Assembly: GCF_036588685.1 (NCBI RefSeq)
Contig: NC_086374.1
Coordinates: 24,668,886 to 24,732,885 of the forward strand
Direction: 5' to 3'
DNA length: 64,000 nucleotides
Source: Mytilus trossulus
Taxonomy: Eukaryota; Mollusca; Bivalvia; Mytilida; Mytilidae
Positions within the stretch are counted from its first letter, which is position 1. Every line of letters begins with the position of its first letter. Under the pieces are notes generated by a model. The model searched no databases. It was not told where the DNA came from and was given only the letters and a program-made list of their open reading frames with translations. Shown in pieces: positions 27,401-42,400 of this stretch. The position numbers and the translations under genes were made by a program.

Positions 27401-30400
27401 CGCATAGTCAGCTATAAAAGGTACCGATATGACAATGTAAAACAATTCAAACGAGAAAACTAACGGCCTGATTTATATAAAAAAGGAACGGAAAACAAAT
27501 ATGTAACACACAAACAAACGACAACCACTGAATTACAGGCTCCTGACTTGGAACAGGCACATACATACATAATGTGGCATGGTTAAACATGTTAGCGGGA
27601 TCCCAACCCTCCCCTACCTGGGACAGTGGTATAACAGTACAACATAAGAACTAACTATAAAAATCAGTCGAAAAAGGTTGAACTCATCAGATGGACGTAA
27701 ATAGTACAGTTTGACTTAAAATATCCATACACTTATATAATAAAACACCGGCAAATATTCTGTCTAACAGTAAGAACATATGTGCATATTTTTTCAAATT
27801 ATTGTTAAATAGATTCCAGTTGATATGCCAAATGTCCTATGTTACTTCATTTTCAACATCAGTCTGTAAGACTCATTTTAAAAAATTAAGAAATAATGGA
27901 AGGCATGTCTTAGAGTGAAATCACCATGGGTAGAAAATACAAATGATAAAACCATTACAAACATTATTGCATTTCAATATTATTGTCATGGTTAAAAAAT
28001 ACATAAAAATACGACGTAACAAACTCAATTACTTGTTGTGTTGTCCTGGTGTACTGTTGTAAATTAACGAGAGGTGTCTGATCTTATTCATGTTATATTG
28101 TACTTTTTTATGTATCTAAATTACCTAATGGTGTCATTTTAGTAGGATTTTTAGCATTGCCATATAAGCGGGAGGTTTGGATTAGTATGAAACAAGGTTC
28201 AACCCACCATTTTCAACCTAAAAATGTAATGTACCAAGTCAGAAAAAAGCCATTTGTAAACAAATAATCCGGTTTGTTTTGTGTGTTGGCGTATGTCTTT
28301 GTTTCACTTTAGTGTTTTTGTGGTTCCGTTATCTTCTTCTGATAGTTCATGTGTTGCCCTCGGTTTTAGTTAGTAGCCCGGATTTGTTTTCGCTTAATCG
28401 ATTGACTATTGAACAGTGGTATTCTACTGTTGCCTTTATTATATTGTAATGAGATAAGAGAATTTAAGACTGTTTGTCGAATTCTTAAATGTAGAATAAA
28501 ACGGAAATGTCTTCCTCACTTATATTTATCATACATGTTGTAGATGGAACAATCACTACAATACCACCTCGTGCAACACCTCAAGTTCCAGGTATTTAGA
28601 ACTATTAAAGTCATATAATTTAGTAAACTGAACAGACAGAGAAAAGCAAAATGGTATAATGAAAAACTTTTAAGTGTCCATACGATGTTACAAATAAAAT
28701 AAAAGATGAATGAAGTAAATGCAATGTAAAAATTAGTTTAATTATCTTTTATCAACACAATGCGTATAAAATGTTTTCCTCTACACAGCAATATCTTTGA
28801 GATACTTGAAATAGAATTAAAAGATTTGTTTTTTGGTTATTTGATTTATCATAAAAATGAATTAGTAAAATTACACATAAATCAACAGCAAGACGGTCTC
28901 TAGAGTTGCTTCAATAAATTCATTCTGATACTTATCGATAATCGTTACCTACCGATATTTGAAGTAAATCACTTTTAACCAAAATCACGGACTCCATGTC
29001 TAAAAAACTTAAAACTAAAACTGTGGCTCACATAGGATGTAATGAAACAGTGTGATAAGAATACAATCATCTCATGAATACTCAGTCTACCTGTAACTTA
29101 TATGATAAGGCAATGCATTCAATATAACTGCAAATAAGTCGTTGATATACACAATACCGTTCTTGGCATCACATAACCACCTTTAAAACATAATTTATCC
29201 CAATACTATGAACAGTTTTTGTAATTCTTTATCATCTTGACAATTGATAGATAATTTTTAGCATTGAATTGTAAAGGCACATTTCATTTAGCAAGTCAAG
29301 AAAAAATATTACATACATTTTCTGAATTTGACTATTTGAGTTTACCTTCTATTTTTAAGCTGGACAGTTTCTTGGGTGTCCTAGTTTCTGGAAGAAACAT
29401 GGCACCTCCTGCTGGTTATTTGTTCAAAAGATGGTTCCTGCAGATGTTGCTAGAAAAACGTGCCAGCAATATGGTGGATACCTCGCAACGGTTAACAGTC
29501 AAGACGAACAGAACTTCATGAATGCTAATATTCCAAAACGTGTGTTTATCTTAGTATTTTTAAATATATAAATATACTGCACTTTTTTTTATAATGGATG
29601 ATAGAAATAAAAATAAGGAACAAAAATGTCACCGCTGTCCAGTTCATAGATATCACATATGAAATTGATTGCTATTTGAAGAATTGACATGTTTATAACA
29701 TTTTTATGCCCAACCTACGACAGTAGAGGGGCATTTTGTTTTCTGTATATGAGTTCGTCCGTTCTTCCTTTCGTCAGTCTAACATGAGGTTTTTGGTCAA
29801 GGTAGATTTTGATGAAGTTGAAGACCAATCAACTTGACATTTAGTGCACATGTTCACTAGGTTATGATCGTTCTAATTTTAATATCAAATTATAGTTTTA
29901 ACCCCAATTTTACGGTCCAATGACCAAGAAAATAATAATGCGAGTGGGACATACCTGGACTAGGGACACATTCTTGTTTTTCTTAGCATAAGTAATTCCT
30001 TTCTTCACCGTTTTAACTGTTTATTTTTTGTTATGCAAGGGACTTAAGTTGCTAACTATATGGTTTTGTTTTTCGTCGATGTTGAGGGACGTTTATGACT
30101 TACGGGTACTTTCAGTGGGTTTCTGGTGAAAATTATTTCCTTGGTGTACATAATAATACTAATGACAAAGACACAACTTTCTGGAACAGTTTTCAATACG
30201 TACGCTAGAAACCAAATCCAAAAAGACAAAATATTTAAAATGTACGAAACCATGAGAAATAATAGATTCAAAGAGAATAGCCAAAACATGTAAGGTCGAA
30301 TTTTTCTTAGGAGGCTACACTTTATTTGTGATAATACAACATATCTATATAATTCATTAACTAAAAATAAAATGTATCATTTGGAAGGAAGGTACCATCC

Positions 30401-33400
30401 CGAATCCTCAAAAGAGCTCACAAATGAAGCGACCTGAAACATTTTTCATTTTCGAATATGTTGTTTTCAGTTTTGCATTGATCTGCAAATATCCATTTAT
30501 TAAAGAAATTAACTTTTATATTTATTTATAATCTAAATATGAGTATTTCAAAAGTCTCCAAACATAAAAATGTGAGGTTGTGGTTTTAATCACCTATTTA
30601 TAAATTGTAAATGAGTGTTTTTTTTCTATCCTAAACCTTTTTTTTTTATATATCGAATAGGTAATTTAGCAAATGTTGAAAATAAAACCAAACAAAAAAA
30701 GAATGACTGTACTTACAACCACAAATGATAAAAACATACAACATCGATGACTGCATTTATAATTTGTTTTTAATTGTAGCAATGAAAGGAACAACAGGAA
30801 TATTTAATGGTGGGGCTGTATGGATTGGTCTCAGCGATCGGATAACAGAAAACTATTTCGTATGGGATGAGGGCAGGCCTGTTACTTATACGAACTGGGG
30901 ACCAGGTGAACCAAACAACTGGCAAAACAAGGACGAAGACTGTGTTGCAGTTTGGTTACTGGTAATGTAGACAAATAAATTCTACTTTCTGGTCTCTTTT
31001 GTTGGTCTTGTGATAAAGCATGCTCGCTGTGATTGGGAAGGGTATAAGTTCGACCCTGGTTGGGTTATACGAAAGTGCACTTTCGGGGATAGAGACTAGT
31101 TGGTGCTGATCGGAATACTGTCTCTTCTTCTGGTAGGATGACATGTTTTACTGTTACTGTTCCCTTGTGAATTTGTGCACAGAAAAATCTGATAAACGTA
31201 TCGGGTCAGTACATAAGAGTGTTGGTGTTCATATATCATTAACATGATCGTAAAATATAAAATTGAAAAAGGAAATGGGGAATGTGTCAAATTGAAAACA
31301 ACCCGACCATATAGGAAACACCAGTCGAGTCTTCTGATATGCATGGAATATTTCAGGTGGACGTTATACACCAAATTATCAGAATCATCATTGTCCTAGT
31401 CATCGTTCTCATCGTCGTCGTATTCATCCTCATTATTCAATTTTATTGAAAAAACACCAGTGTTAAAATTCTGATTATTACACATTTGGTATGATTTCAT
31501 ATTTGAATGCGAAAAAAGGGAAGGGTTGCATTTGAACCATCTGACATATCTTGAAGTCAAGTGTTCATTTCTTAATAAGGTCTGATAAGTAATTAAAAAG
31601 GTAATAAACGCTTTATGCAGAATACCTTGATACAGTTGCATGTACCCATGTAGTTATCCTTGTTTGGAACTAATTGCAAATGATTTTCCAATGAAATCCC
31701 CTGGTTTTATTGGTAATTAACAATACTTAGTTTCTTTAATATACAAAAGCAAAACTGTTTCAGGACGGTAGCTGGTTTGATATAACATGCAATACACCAC
31801 TCCCTGGGTATGTTTGCAGAAAAAGTGCACAAGTTGTGGCGTCAACAGGAGTCGATCCACTTTTGAAAGGTTGCACAAAGCCAGTAAGTTAACTTGTATA
31901 TATATATATATTACTTTAGAAATCTATTTGGGTTTGTTGAAAAACTACGACAGAATGCTATTTTCATTTCCCCATTATTGACGGTTATAGGCCCTTGAAC
32001 CGAGCGATTTAGATTATTAGTATTTAGTGATGTTCACATGAGTTTATGTAGTGTTTACGAAGTATTGCACAGTCTAGACAGCAACGGAACCCAATTTTCA
32101 TAGGTCGAATGCAAGTACATTGAAAGTACATCTTAAATCTGAAAAAAATAAATTTCGACAGGTGGATGGAACATACCTTAAATGTCAAATCTTATCTCCG
32201 ATAGTGCGGGAAGCCATTAGAGAAATGTCACCAAACAGTATTAACAAAAACTATTACGGAGTTTGTTTGGTTTGGTTTAAAAAAAAAAATGACAAAGAAA
32301 CTTGAAACTTGTTTTGAATGCGTCGTTATTTGGCATTTTCACAGAGTTTGTCATTAAAATAATTTTATTAATCTGAATTTCTCAAGTTTTTACCATGAAT
32401 AATAATGATCCATATATTATGCAAGATTCTACAAAGAGAACCTGGTATCTAAAAGATGAGGAAGTATCTAAAAAATAAGTGATCATAAATATAAGGTGCA
32501 TTATGTTTCAGTATAGAGGTATTGGTTATGGAGCATCATGTTATGCCTTACGTGATACTATATCAGGCGCTACACCAGTTAGTTGGCAATTAGCACAGTC
32601 AGCATGTCAAACGACATTTGGTGGACAACTAGCCACTGTTAATGACAGGTGAATATTTGAATCATTGCATGTATATTATACGTTTTTGCCAACCGATCAT
32701 AACAAGGAGTACACCAATCAATTATGTTATAGAAAAACTTGCAAATGTAAGTGAAAAGTGTTTCAAGAGTTATTATCAAAATTATTTAAAAAGTAAAAAT
32801 CACAAAAATACTGAACTCCGAAAAATTTCAAAACGGAAAGTCCATTTTCAAATGGCATAATGAAAGGTCCAAACACAGCAAACGAATGATTCTATTACAA
32901 TTAGTTTGTATCAATGGTTCTGATTGGATGACAGTGAGAGTAAAATTATCTATCTCCTTGTCTATAACAGTTTGAATTGCTGAATGTATTGACATGTAAT
33001 TTCTACAATTTTAAACCATAAAACTCACATGTTGCACCTAAAAATCCTCTTTTTTTATCAAATTTTATTACATTCTGAAGCGGCACAGAAACCAGGAAAC
33101 AATCGGTGTTTATGTTTGACGCCGGAGCATATCGATGACGTCATATAGTGTTGGGACCAAAGAAGATAACATCTTTTCGCGGAAGTTTCTTAAATGAAGA
33201 TTTTACACTGAATTTTGTTTGCATTAGAATAAAAATAATTGTATTGTATTTGAAGCTTTTCGGACGTCCATCGGTAGTTTAACTGTCGCAAATACCCGTT
33301 TACCTGTCTCCGCTACGTGTCGCCAGGTAAACTTAATTTGCGACAGTAAAACTACAAATGGACGTCCTTAAAGCTTTAAATATAATTCAGTTTTCTCTTA

Positions 33401-36400
33401 ATTAACAGCTGTCATATTCCTGACTTAGTACAGGCATTTTCTTATGTAAAAAATGGTGGATTAAACCTAGCTTGTGTGACAGTTTGAGAATAAATTAATC
33501 GATTGTATATTGATGAAAGGTAAAATCACAAAAATACTGAGCTCCGAGGAAAATTCAATACAATAAGGCCGTGACCAAATTGCAAAATCAAAAGCTGAAA
33601 AACGAATGGATGACAGCTGTCATATTCCTGATGAAGATAATATTCTGTAAAAGGTTAACAATTGCACAAATTAAACATCTTATAAGTGAATTGAGACTTA
33701 AAACTAATCTAAAAGTCAATTATTCAATTAAGATTGTTAATGCTATATAATATGATTTAATATTAACAGATATGTACAGTCATTTCTGGCTAGTTATATT
33801 GATACTAGGAAGGATAACTTCTGGATTGGTCTTTCTGATCAAGTAACTCCAGGAACATACGCATGGATTCAGGGTCAAGCTGATAAGTTTACTTTCTGGA
33901 ATAGTAATCATACTGGTAAATTATTTCTATGGTCATGAAAAAGTATCAAACAGACTAAGTGTAATTTTTTGTCATCTGATGATTTCAAAATGTATCAATT
34001 ATAACTAGTAATATCAATATCATGCATATCAAATGGTTAACACTGGTCGTTTAAAATCAGAATAAAAGAGGTCTATGGAATAAAGATCACTCGTGCCACT
34101 CATACTTTCAAAGACCCAAATCATTATAAAAACCTGTCCTATATGTTGTTGATCACACAGAACAAAATTCTACCAACATTTTTTCCCAAAAATATATAAG
34201 CTGTTTTGATGAAAGAATTATATATTAATGATTCAGTTTGAAACCCAAAATACAATCCCTCGGCCCTTTAAAAATGGAACATCCTGTATAATAATAGGTT
34301 CTTTTTATAATCCTTTTGAATTTTAACCAAATATGAAGAACTTCTTTTCTTTACTGATATGCACATTACTTTAGTGTTCTTTAAAGCAACCTTGTATTGG
34401 TGTATCTACAAACTGTTATATGAAACCAGTTTACTATTTTGTTTTATATAGTTAATAGACATTCGGTTTTTTTCTGCTCTATGGTCGGGTTGTTGTCGCT
34501 TTGACACCTTCCCCATTTCCTTTCTCAATTTTATTCGTGGACATTGCTTCGGCGTAACTATAAAACTATATTCTTAGGCTCAATTTGATACATGTGTGGA
34601 AAATTAAGTTGTTTAAAGGTATATAAATTCAACCTCTTTTAAACCAGCAGCAAGACTTGACATGTCCTCCCTTTCCTTTAGACTTGTATCCCTATTTCTC
34701 TTATTGAACGGATTTGAAACCAAAATCACCTAATTCATGTGTTTGAAGGAAAACTTCAAACTTAGTAACATACTAATGTAAACACAATTGTTATGTTTTG
34801 GTCTGTAAAACAGAATTTTTTTTCTCAATCGATTTAAGGCTTTTGAATATCGGTATACTTCTGTTGCCTTCATTTATTGGTTTGAATTGCACACATGGTA
34901 TCGGTTCAATCTTTTTGTCGTCTTCGCTAGCCAAGGGTTACGATCCAGACTCCTTCTCTCTCTCATTAACGGATTCGGATACAATTTTGGATCCACAAGG
35001 TAATGCTATTTATGTGTCGCAATTGAAACTGGCTGCATTAAATCAAAAACGAACTGTAAAATGATCACGTGTAAATGTACTAAAAATCATTACACCTTAA
35101 TACCTTAGACGATATGTAGCGACAAATTAAATGTCATTAATCAATTAATTAAAGTGCTAGAATGCTAGAATGTCGCCGTATATGTTTAGTTTTTGTTTCA
35201 AGAAGGAGTAGGGGGATTTTGGCCCAAAAAAAAAAATGTTTGATAACTTTTTCAAATTGGAACATAATGTTTAGAAATGCATAGGGTCCATAAATATAAA
35301 TGAAGAACATAAAGATTTTTATCTGATGACGTCACAATTACGTCAAAATATGCACTGTTTTGACAAAAACGATAAAAAAATTAAATTTATGCAGTTTATC
35401 TATCTTTATTTTCATTGTGGAAACATCATGCGGACCAAAGAAACAACAAAATAATTTAACAGAAGCTTAATTGTTATTATTGACATTATCTTACCAAATA
35501 TAAAGTTATTTCTTGGGTGCGCACATATTTTTTAATATAAAATATACTTAAAGTTTGATGAAAAACGAGGAAAACCACATTTGTTTTAAAAATATGCAAA
35601 TAAAGTCATGATTTGTTGACATGGCAACTTTTTCAATGACAAATTTGTTTTGTTTTTCGGAATAACTTAGTCAAGTTTTCAGTAATTTAAAAAAATGTAT
35701 GATAACTTTTAAATTTGCAGTAATCTTTGGGCCAAATAAGGGCCTAATTTCCTTTACTAAACACTAGAAACAATTTTTTGACAACCAAAACCTGGCGAGA
35801 GTTCTAATCGTGCCATTGATCAGGAATGATAAAGTCGGCACGGACATGACTTTACCTTATTCTACTGGTAGAAGGGACAGAACTGATACCACGAATATTG
35901 ACTTAATCTTGCAAGGGTGAGAGAAGATGACGGGATCGTAACCCTTGTCTAGCAAAGATGTCTAAAAATTAATGTTTAATAATAAGCTTTATCAGCAGAA
36001 TGAATTAATCTTAAAGAATAATAAATATCAAAGCGGCAAGGAAAAGGTATATTATTAAATCATTTATCTGTATGTTATTTATATTAAAGGTAAGGTTTTA
36101 AATTTATGTAGGCAATGAAAGAAACACTTGTGTTGTCATGAGAACTATGCATCCGATTGGTTTGTGGGACAACAAACAATGTACTGAGAGTCACAATTAC
36201 ATTTGTGAAACACCAAGAACTGGTTTCACACCTGCGCCAACGACAGCACCTAAAATTCTTCCTTGCCCATCAGGCTGGAAATCTTTTGCAACATTTTGTT
36301 ACAAGGTATTTATAAAAAAAACATATTAATTACACAAAGTTCTTCTTTAAAATCAATTGCACTTGTGGAAAAAGCGCTTTTTATTATTTGCCTTCATTGA

Positions 36401-39400
36401 GAGCTCAAAATTTGGAAACCAGGGATGGTTATTAAGCAATTAGTCACTTTTGGATCTTAACTTGTTTCAAATCATTTTTATTTAATACCTCAAACATATT
36501 CTTCAATTTTGTTTACTTGTTGATACAATCTTGTAAAATATTTACAAAAAAAATAAGACGCTATCATGTTAATTACAAATTAAAATCACGCATATTTAAA
36601 TTCTAATCTAATCTAAGAAAGCCAGCTGCCTGGACTTAGAAATAGAAATATAACATTTAGTTTACGTTTCAAAAGTCTACATGCAAATATGTAATTTGAA
36701 CAAACATTGGTGGTACTTTTAGAATTACAATAATGTTTTTTTTGCCATTTGTTGTTTGAAGCTAAGTTGATAACTTGATTAAACAAAAAAAAACACCTTT
36801 ATTTCGACAATATATCATGATATATACCCATGTCAGTCAACATCCTTCATCTTTAACAAAATAGGGGAAGCCTATCTGGAGTTTATCTTAAGGTATTTGC
36901 AAAACTTGTCTTATTTCAATGTAATAAAAACAGTTGCAGGAATCTAGGACAATTATAGGAAATGGGATATGTGATGTTATAATAGCAAGAACAAATTATG
37001 ACTGAAAGTATGCGGTGTAAAATAAACTCACTAAAACAACAGCAAAACGAAAAAAACCTAGAGAAATCTAAATCTGGGTTTTGATCTTTCCTTGACTTTG
37101 ATCTTAATACTTGTACTTTTTAAAATTAAATATAAGGACTACCTGACATTTTTTGTCTACATTTCTTTAAAATAAAAATAAGAAATTCACAATACATAAT
37201 ATCATGCCCAACACTGATGTTAGTTTTAATGTACTATATTTTCAGTTATATAATCAGAGAATGACTTGGCTTCAAGGTCGTGATTATTGTAATGGTTTTG
37301 GAGGGGACCTTGTTAGTATACAGAGTCAACCGGAAGCAGACTTTATAAAGTCAAATTATATTTCGTAAGTAAAACAAAATATTTTAATGCGTGAATATAA
37401 TAAAGAGGATGTGGTATGATTTCCAATGAGAAAACTCTCCACAACAGACAAAATGACACAAAAATTAACAGCTATAGATCACTGTACGGCCTTTAACAAT
37501 GAGCAAATCCCATACCGCATATTCAGCTATTAAAGACCCCGAATTCACGAATGTAAATAAAATTCAAACGAGATAACTTACGGTCTGATAAATGTACAAA
37601 GACATTAATTAAAAGAAAGATGTAACACAGCATCAAAAGACAACCACATACATACAGAATGTGGCAGGGTAAAACATGTAACCGTATAGATTATAATGAC
37701 ACATTTATATGTATATGTGCATAAATATATGAAATAATGGTTAAATACTTTTTATGGGTTATGCCCCTTTATAGAATTTGAGCCTTAATAAAATGCTGCA
37801 ATAGTTTTTCATCGCAAATACTCTGAAACCACGTAACATAATTTTACGAACCTGTACTTTATGAGGCCATGTTATGTAAACATCCACAAGAATTTATTTC
37901 AGTGGACTTATTTAATAGTTTTCATCCAAGGAATCTGAGTAGATTTTGTTTGCTTAGTGATAATGCAAAAAAGGGGGTCGTGTAGTATGTAGGCATTCGC
38001 ACAAAGGTCTTTTGATATATTCTGTTAGAAGACTTGTAAATGAATCAGTTAAGACTAACAGGTTAATGAGCGAACTCTCCTATTCTTTAGTGTTCTCTAA
38101 GCAATAATTCGATGTGTAATTTATTATATTACAATAGTTTGCATGCTGATGCATTCGATATAAATAAATACCATTCTGTTAATAGTTTAGTTATAATCAA
38201 TATTAAATTTTCTGTTTAACAGTAGGAACACTGCCTGGCTTGGTATAAATGACTGGGATGTTGAAAATAAATGGGTATGGAGTGACAAATCTGCAGTAAC
38301 CTTTACTGCATGGAATCGGGGTGAACCAAATAACTACAACAATGAAGATTGTGCAATGGTTGTACAAAACGGAAAATGGGTTGACATTAATTGTTTTTCC
38401 AATCAACCAGTCATTTGTAAAAGACTAATGGGTAATATTAATAATATTGATACTTAATATCTATTTTTTTTATCGAACGAAATTTGTTAGTCATATCTAA
38501 AAGTCTTCTTTACTTTAATGATTTCATTGATTAACTATCGGCAGCTTTTTTTTATCGTAAATAATGCAGACATTTTTTGTATGATATCAAAGTTAAGAAA
38601 AACCATTTACTTACAAAAATCTACAGTCATACTGAAATCATTTATCTTTAAATCTTACCACTAAAACTTCACAAACTCTCTATTTTTTATAACCTGTTAT
38701 ATTCGATAATTATGTTTGATAATCTCCATAGTAAGCCTCTAAATGATTTTTCTGACATTGTATATAAATGCTTTAGGTACTGGTATTTGTTTTTTCCAAC
38801 TAATGATTGATTTTTTGGTTCTTTAAAAGGAAGATTATTAGGCCTTCGAAATTATCAAGTTAATCAAATTATATGACTTTTTTGGACAAATGAACATTTT
38901 TTTTTATAATATACTAGTCAACAAAAGAAACGATACACGACTTTGAAATAAAATTGATCAAAAAGTATTAAATATAAAACAAAATGAGATACACTATTTT
39001 AAAAACTTTCATTTGCAATGTATGCACATTTAATAATGAAAATCAAAACTTGTCGGAAAGTATCTAAATTCCGTGAAAACGATCATAGGGTACAAATCAG
39101 TTTTGCGGAAAGTTGAATAAAAAATCGACACATAATTTTCTAAGAACTAAATAAAATTTCAAATTTCAAATTTTTTTTTTCAATATGCTTATCTGGCTAT
39201 GTTTATGTTGTAACTAATGGGTTGAAATATTGCTTTTTCAATTTTTTGGGAAAAAAAGTGTTTTTTTGGAATCTCAAAAAATGCAAAAACATTATTTTTA
39301 TTTTCGTCTCAAATCAATGCTTTAGATATGAAAAGAACACACCGTAAATTTGAAAACTTTCGGATTAGTTTTAAGATTGTTACCGCTTTTCAGTTGATAA

Positions 39401-42400
39401 TGTAAACATTTTAACGATTTCTCGTGGTGCCGAACTTTGCTTATCAAATAAACGAATAAACTGTATGATTTTTAAAAACAAATTAATGGCAAACACTGTC
39501 TTCACCTTTAAATGAGAGGTTGGCATCAATAGTTGGAACTTGTGTTTTTAAATTTGTCGCTTTATGTGAATTTTGTAAAAAAAACAAAAATTCGCAAAAA
39601 AATGTCACGTAAGCAAAAAAAAGTTTGTTTTTAAACGGATTTATATTTCTATAATGATTAGGTATTACTACCTTCAATATTGGTCCAATGAACGGAAAAC
39701 TTTATCTTTAATTTGAAAAAATGTCTTGTATCGTTTCTTTTGTTGACTAGTATATTAAGAGCTTAGTGAAGTCCCGAAATCGACATATTTAGACTAAAAT
39801 AGCCAGTTTGAAAACAGGTTTCGGATAAATGATATGATACATGTTTAACATAAATTAACAACCTTACAACAGACATCTGATCACAAAATGTCATGATGTG
39901 TAAGGCCTTCCTAATATCAAGATCTCCAAATGTGACTATTTTGGCACTTACGCCATTTTGCACTGAATGCCAGTAGTTAAGAGCCCTAATACAAATTTGT
40001 AAGACAAAATTCTTATAACATAGATATGTGCCAGACTTAATATCTTTTGTAAACTTGAAAAAAGTCAACTATAGGACCGTAGGACCGTATACAAGGAATT
40101 CAAGGAACAAAAAAGTGGTCTGGCATGTATGATACCTTTTTCGTTGATACCCTTAGGAAGGTTAAAAAGGATGATACTGAGAAATGCCCAATGGTACTTT
40201 AAGGATGTTCGTTTGTAATGTTTATAAATTTTTGTCAAGTTTTTCGGAATCCTTGGTTTTATCCATTTGAAATTCAAATTACTTCCTACATACATATGTG
40301 TAAGTTTTTAAACGTGTCATGTGCATTATCAATTTGAAAGAACAAATTACTTTTTATTTAATTAAGACTTTTTTATCTCAATTTTAATTTCATATATTGC
40401 TAGCATCACTGTTTCATTATGATCATATCGGTCATATATTATTGTATGTTTTGCAGGTACACCTTTTGTGACAACCGTTACACCGCCAATAGGAATCACA
40501 TGTAAGTTATTTTCAAATATTACAGTATACCTCCTTCATACCAATTCACAAAAAGTACTTGTGCATTAAAACGATTTCATCTTAACAAAATGTAATCAGT
40601 TTTACTAAAATCCTTCTCGATTTAGCAAATTGCACTTTTTGATGTTTCTTATTTGTGAAGATTGAATTTTACTCATATTATGAGTAAGGAATTGTCTTTT
40701 GTCCGTGTATACTTACAATTCTACCAGGTTTTAGTCTTCAAATAAGAGTTTCCCGAAGCACATTTATCTTCCTTTATCTTTCTGAAAGGATTAGAAATTT
40801 ATGTTTACTAACTAAATGTTGAATTTCGAAACAAACAACAAACCTTAAAATGAATGTTACTGCATTAAGTGCATGTAATGTGTTTAGTCTCCTAACGACA
40901 CAGCCTAAAGTTAGGGTACCTGGGCCTCATTCATACACAAATGATTAGTTTTTCACACTTTTTGTAGTCATTTTGTTCGAAGTACATTCGATTTTTAGCG
41001 ACAGTGGACTATTTTTGCCGTGCAATACTCTCAGAATGCTGGTTATGTAATGCTATGCAAAAACAAAATATTATGAACACTTTTTAAATACATAAATTTT
41101 AAGTAAATACGTTAAATAAAACTTAGATTACTGAATCGTGTTGATGTCGAACAGGAATAATGGCCTAATATAAATTATAATTGTCACATAATAAGAAAAA
41201 TATTTCATACACAAAATGTTTGTAAAACATTGTAGGCTCACAAATATTTTTTAGACAACAGTTTCAAATTATTTTCGTTAAATTTGTATTTTATATACCC
41301 TTAATGCTATCTGTTTTAACGCATATAAAAGTATATTCCGTTTCATATGAGTAAGTGATAAAGACTAACCGTTTTGAAGTTTCCTTGATGTGCGGTTTTA
41401 ATATTTTCTCCTTCTCATAGGAAAGGAACACGGGTTTAAAGTTAATTCACTATGAACTTTCCGTTGTAATCTGTTCAACAGATATTTCATAACATTCGAC
41501 CATTTCCTGATGGCTTCCGTACAATTTATGGAGGAAAGGGTGATTTTAACATTAACACTAGGGACTCTTTGTTTAAAGTGTCTATATGAGCAACAAACCT
41601 CTGTAAAAATCATGAAAGAAATATAAGCCTTGGAATATTGTATTAACTAGGATGCTCGCAGTGCTGCTGGAGTATTGCTACATATAAATGGAAAGTTTAC
41701 AAATTGGAACCTGACATTATCTCTTTTGTTGTATTTTTTTAAAATTTTCACATGACTTTCATAGTCTTATTGTAGATGTGAGCTATAATATGAGGCAGAA
41801 GTAACTTCATCTTTTGTATTTTTTATCTCGAGTTTGAGTTAGATGCGTTCAACATAGTCACCAAAATTTGAATATTAAGTGAGAGAATGTTTATTAGTGT
41901 GTTTCTTCTAAAACCCTATCTTAACGTTGGAAAGTGGATTCAATTATATTTTGTTCAACCTTTAACTCTTCCTACAAGTAAAAAGGTATATGTGGTCGCT
42001 GTTAAACTATTTTATGAAAATGAAATAGAGGAAACTTGATATGTTAAGGTAAATCATTCAAGGATCCTTTTAAAATCGAAACCGTCTTCCCTTACACAAG
42101 ATATCTAGGCACTGTACATGAAATGGTCATTCAAACTGTTATATGCTGTTATTTGGTTCCCCTATTCATATCAAACCATCTTGAAATGAAGATTGTTTGT
42201 TTGGTTTTACAGCAATTGCATGCGGTGTAGAAAATATGTGGTTGTTCTACAATGGTTCATGCTACATGACAAGTCCTGTTGGAAGAAATTCACAATTAAG
42301 TTGGTATGACGCACGAAAGTACTGTAACAGTTTTAGTTCTGATCTAGCTAGTATCCATACAAATGATGAGAACAGATTTGTGTATTCCATAGTAAGTTAT

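Noticed and set aside
39763..40295. Two adjacent minus-strand frames (101 and 76 aa)
   Set aside because: No recognisable domain and no consistent splicing between them; possibly an old repeat, not supportable as a gene.
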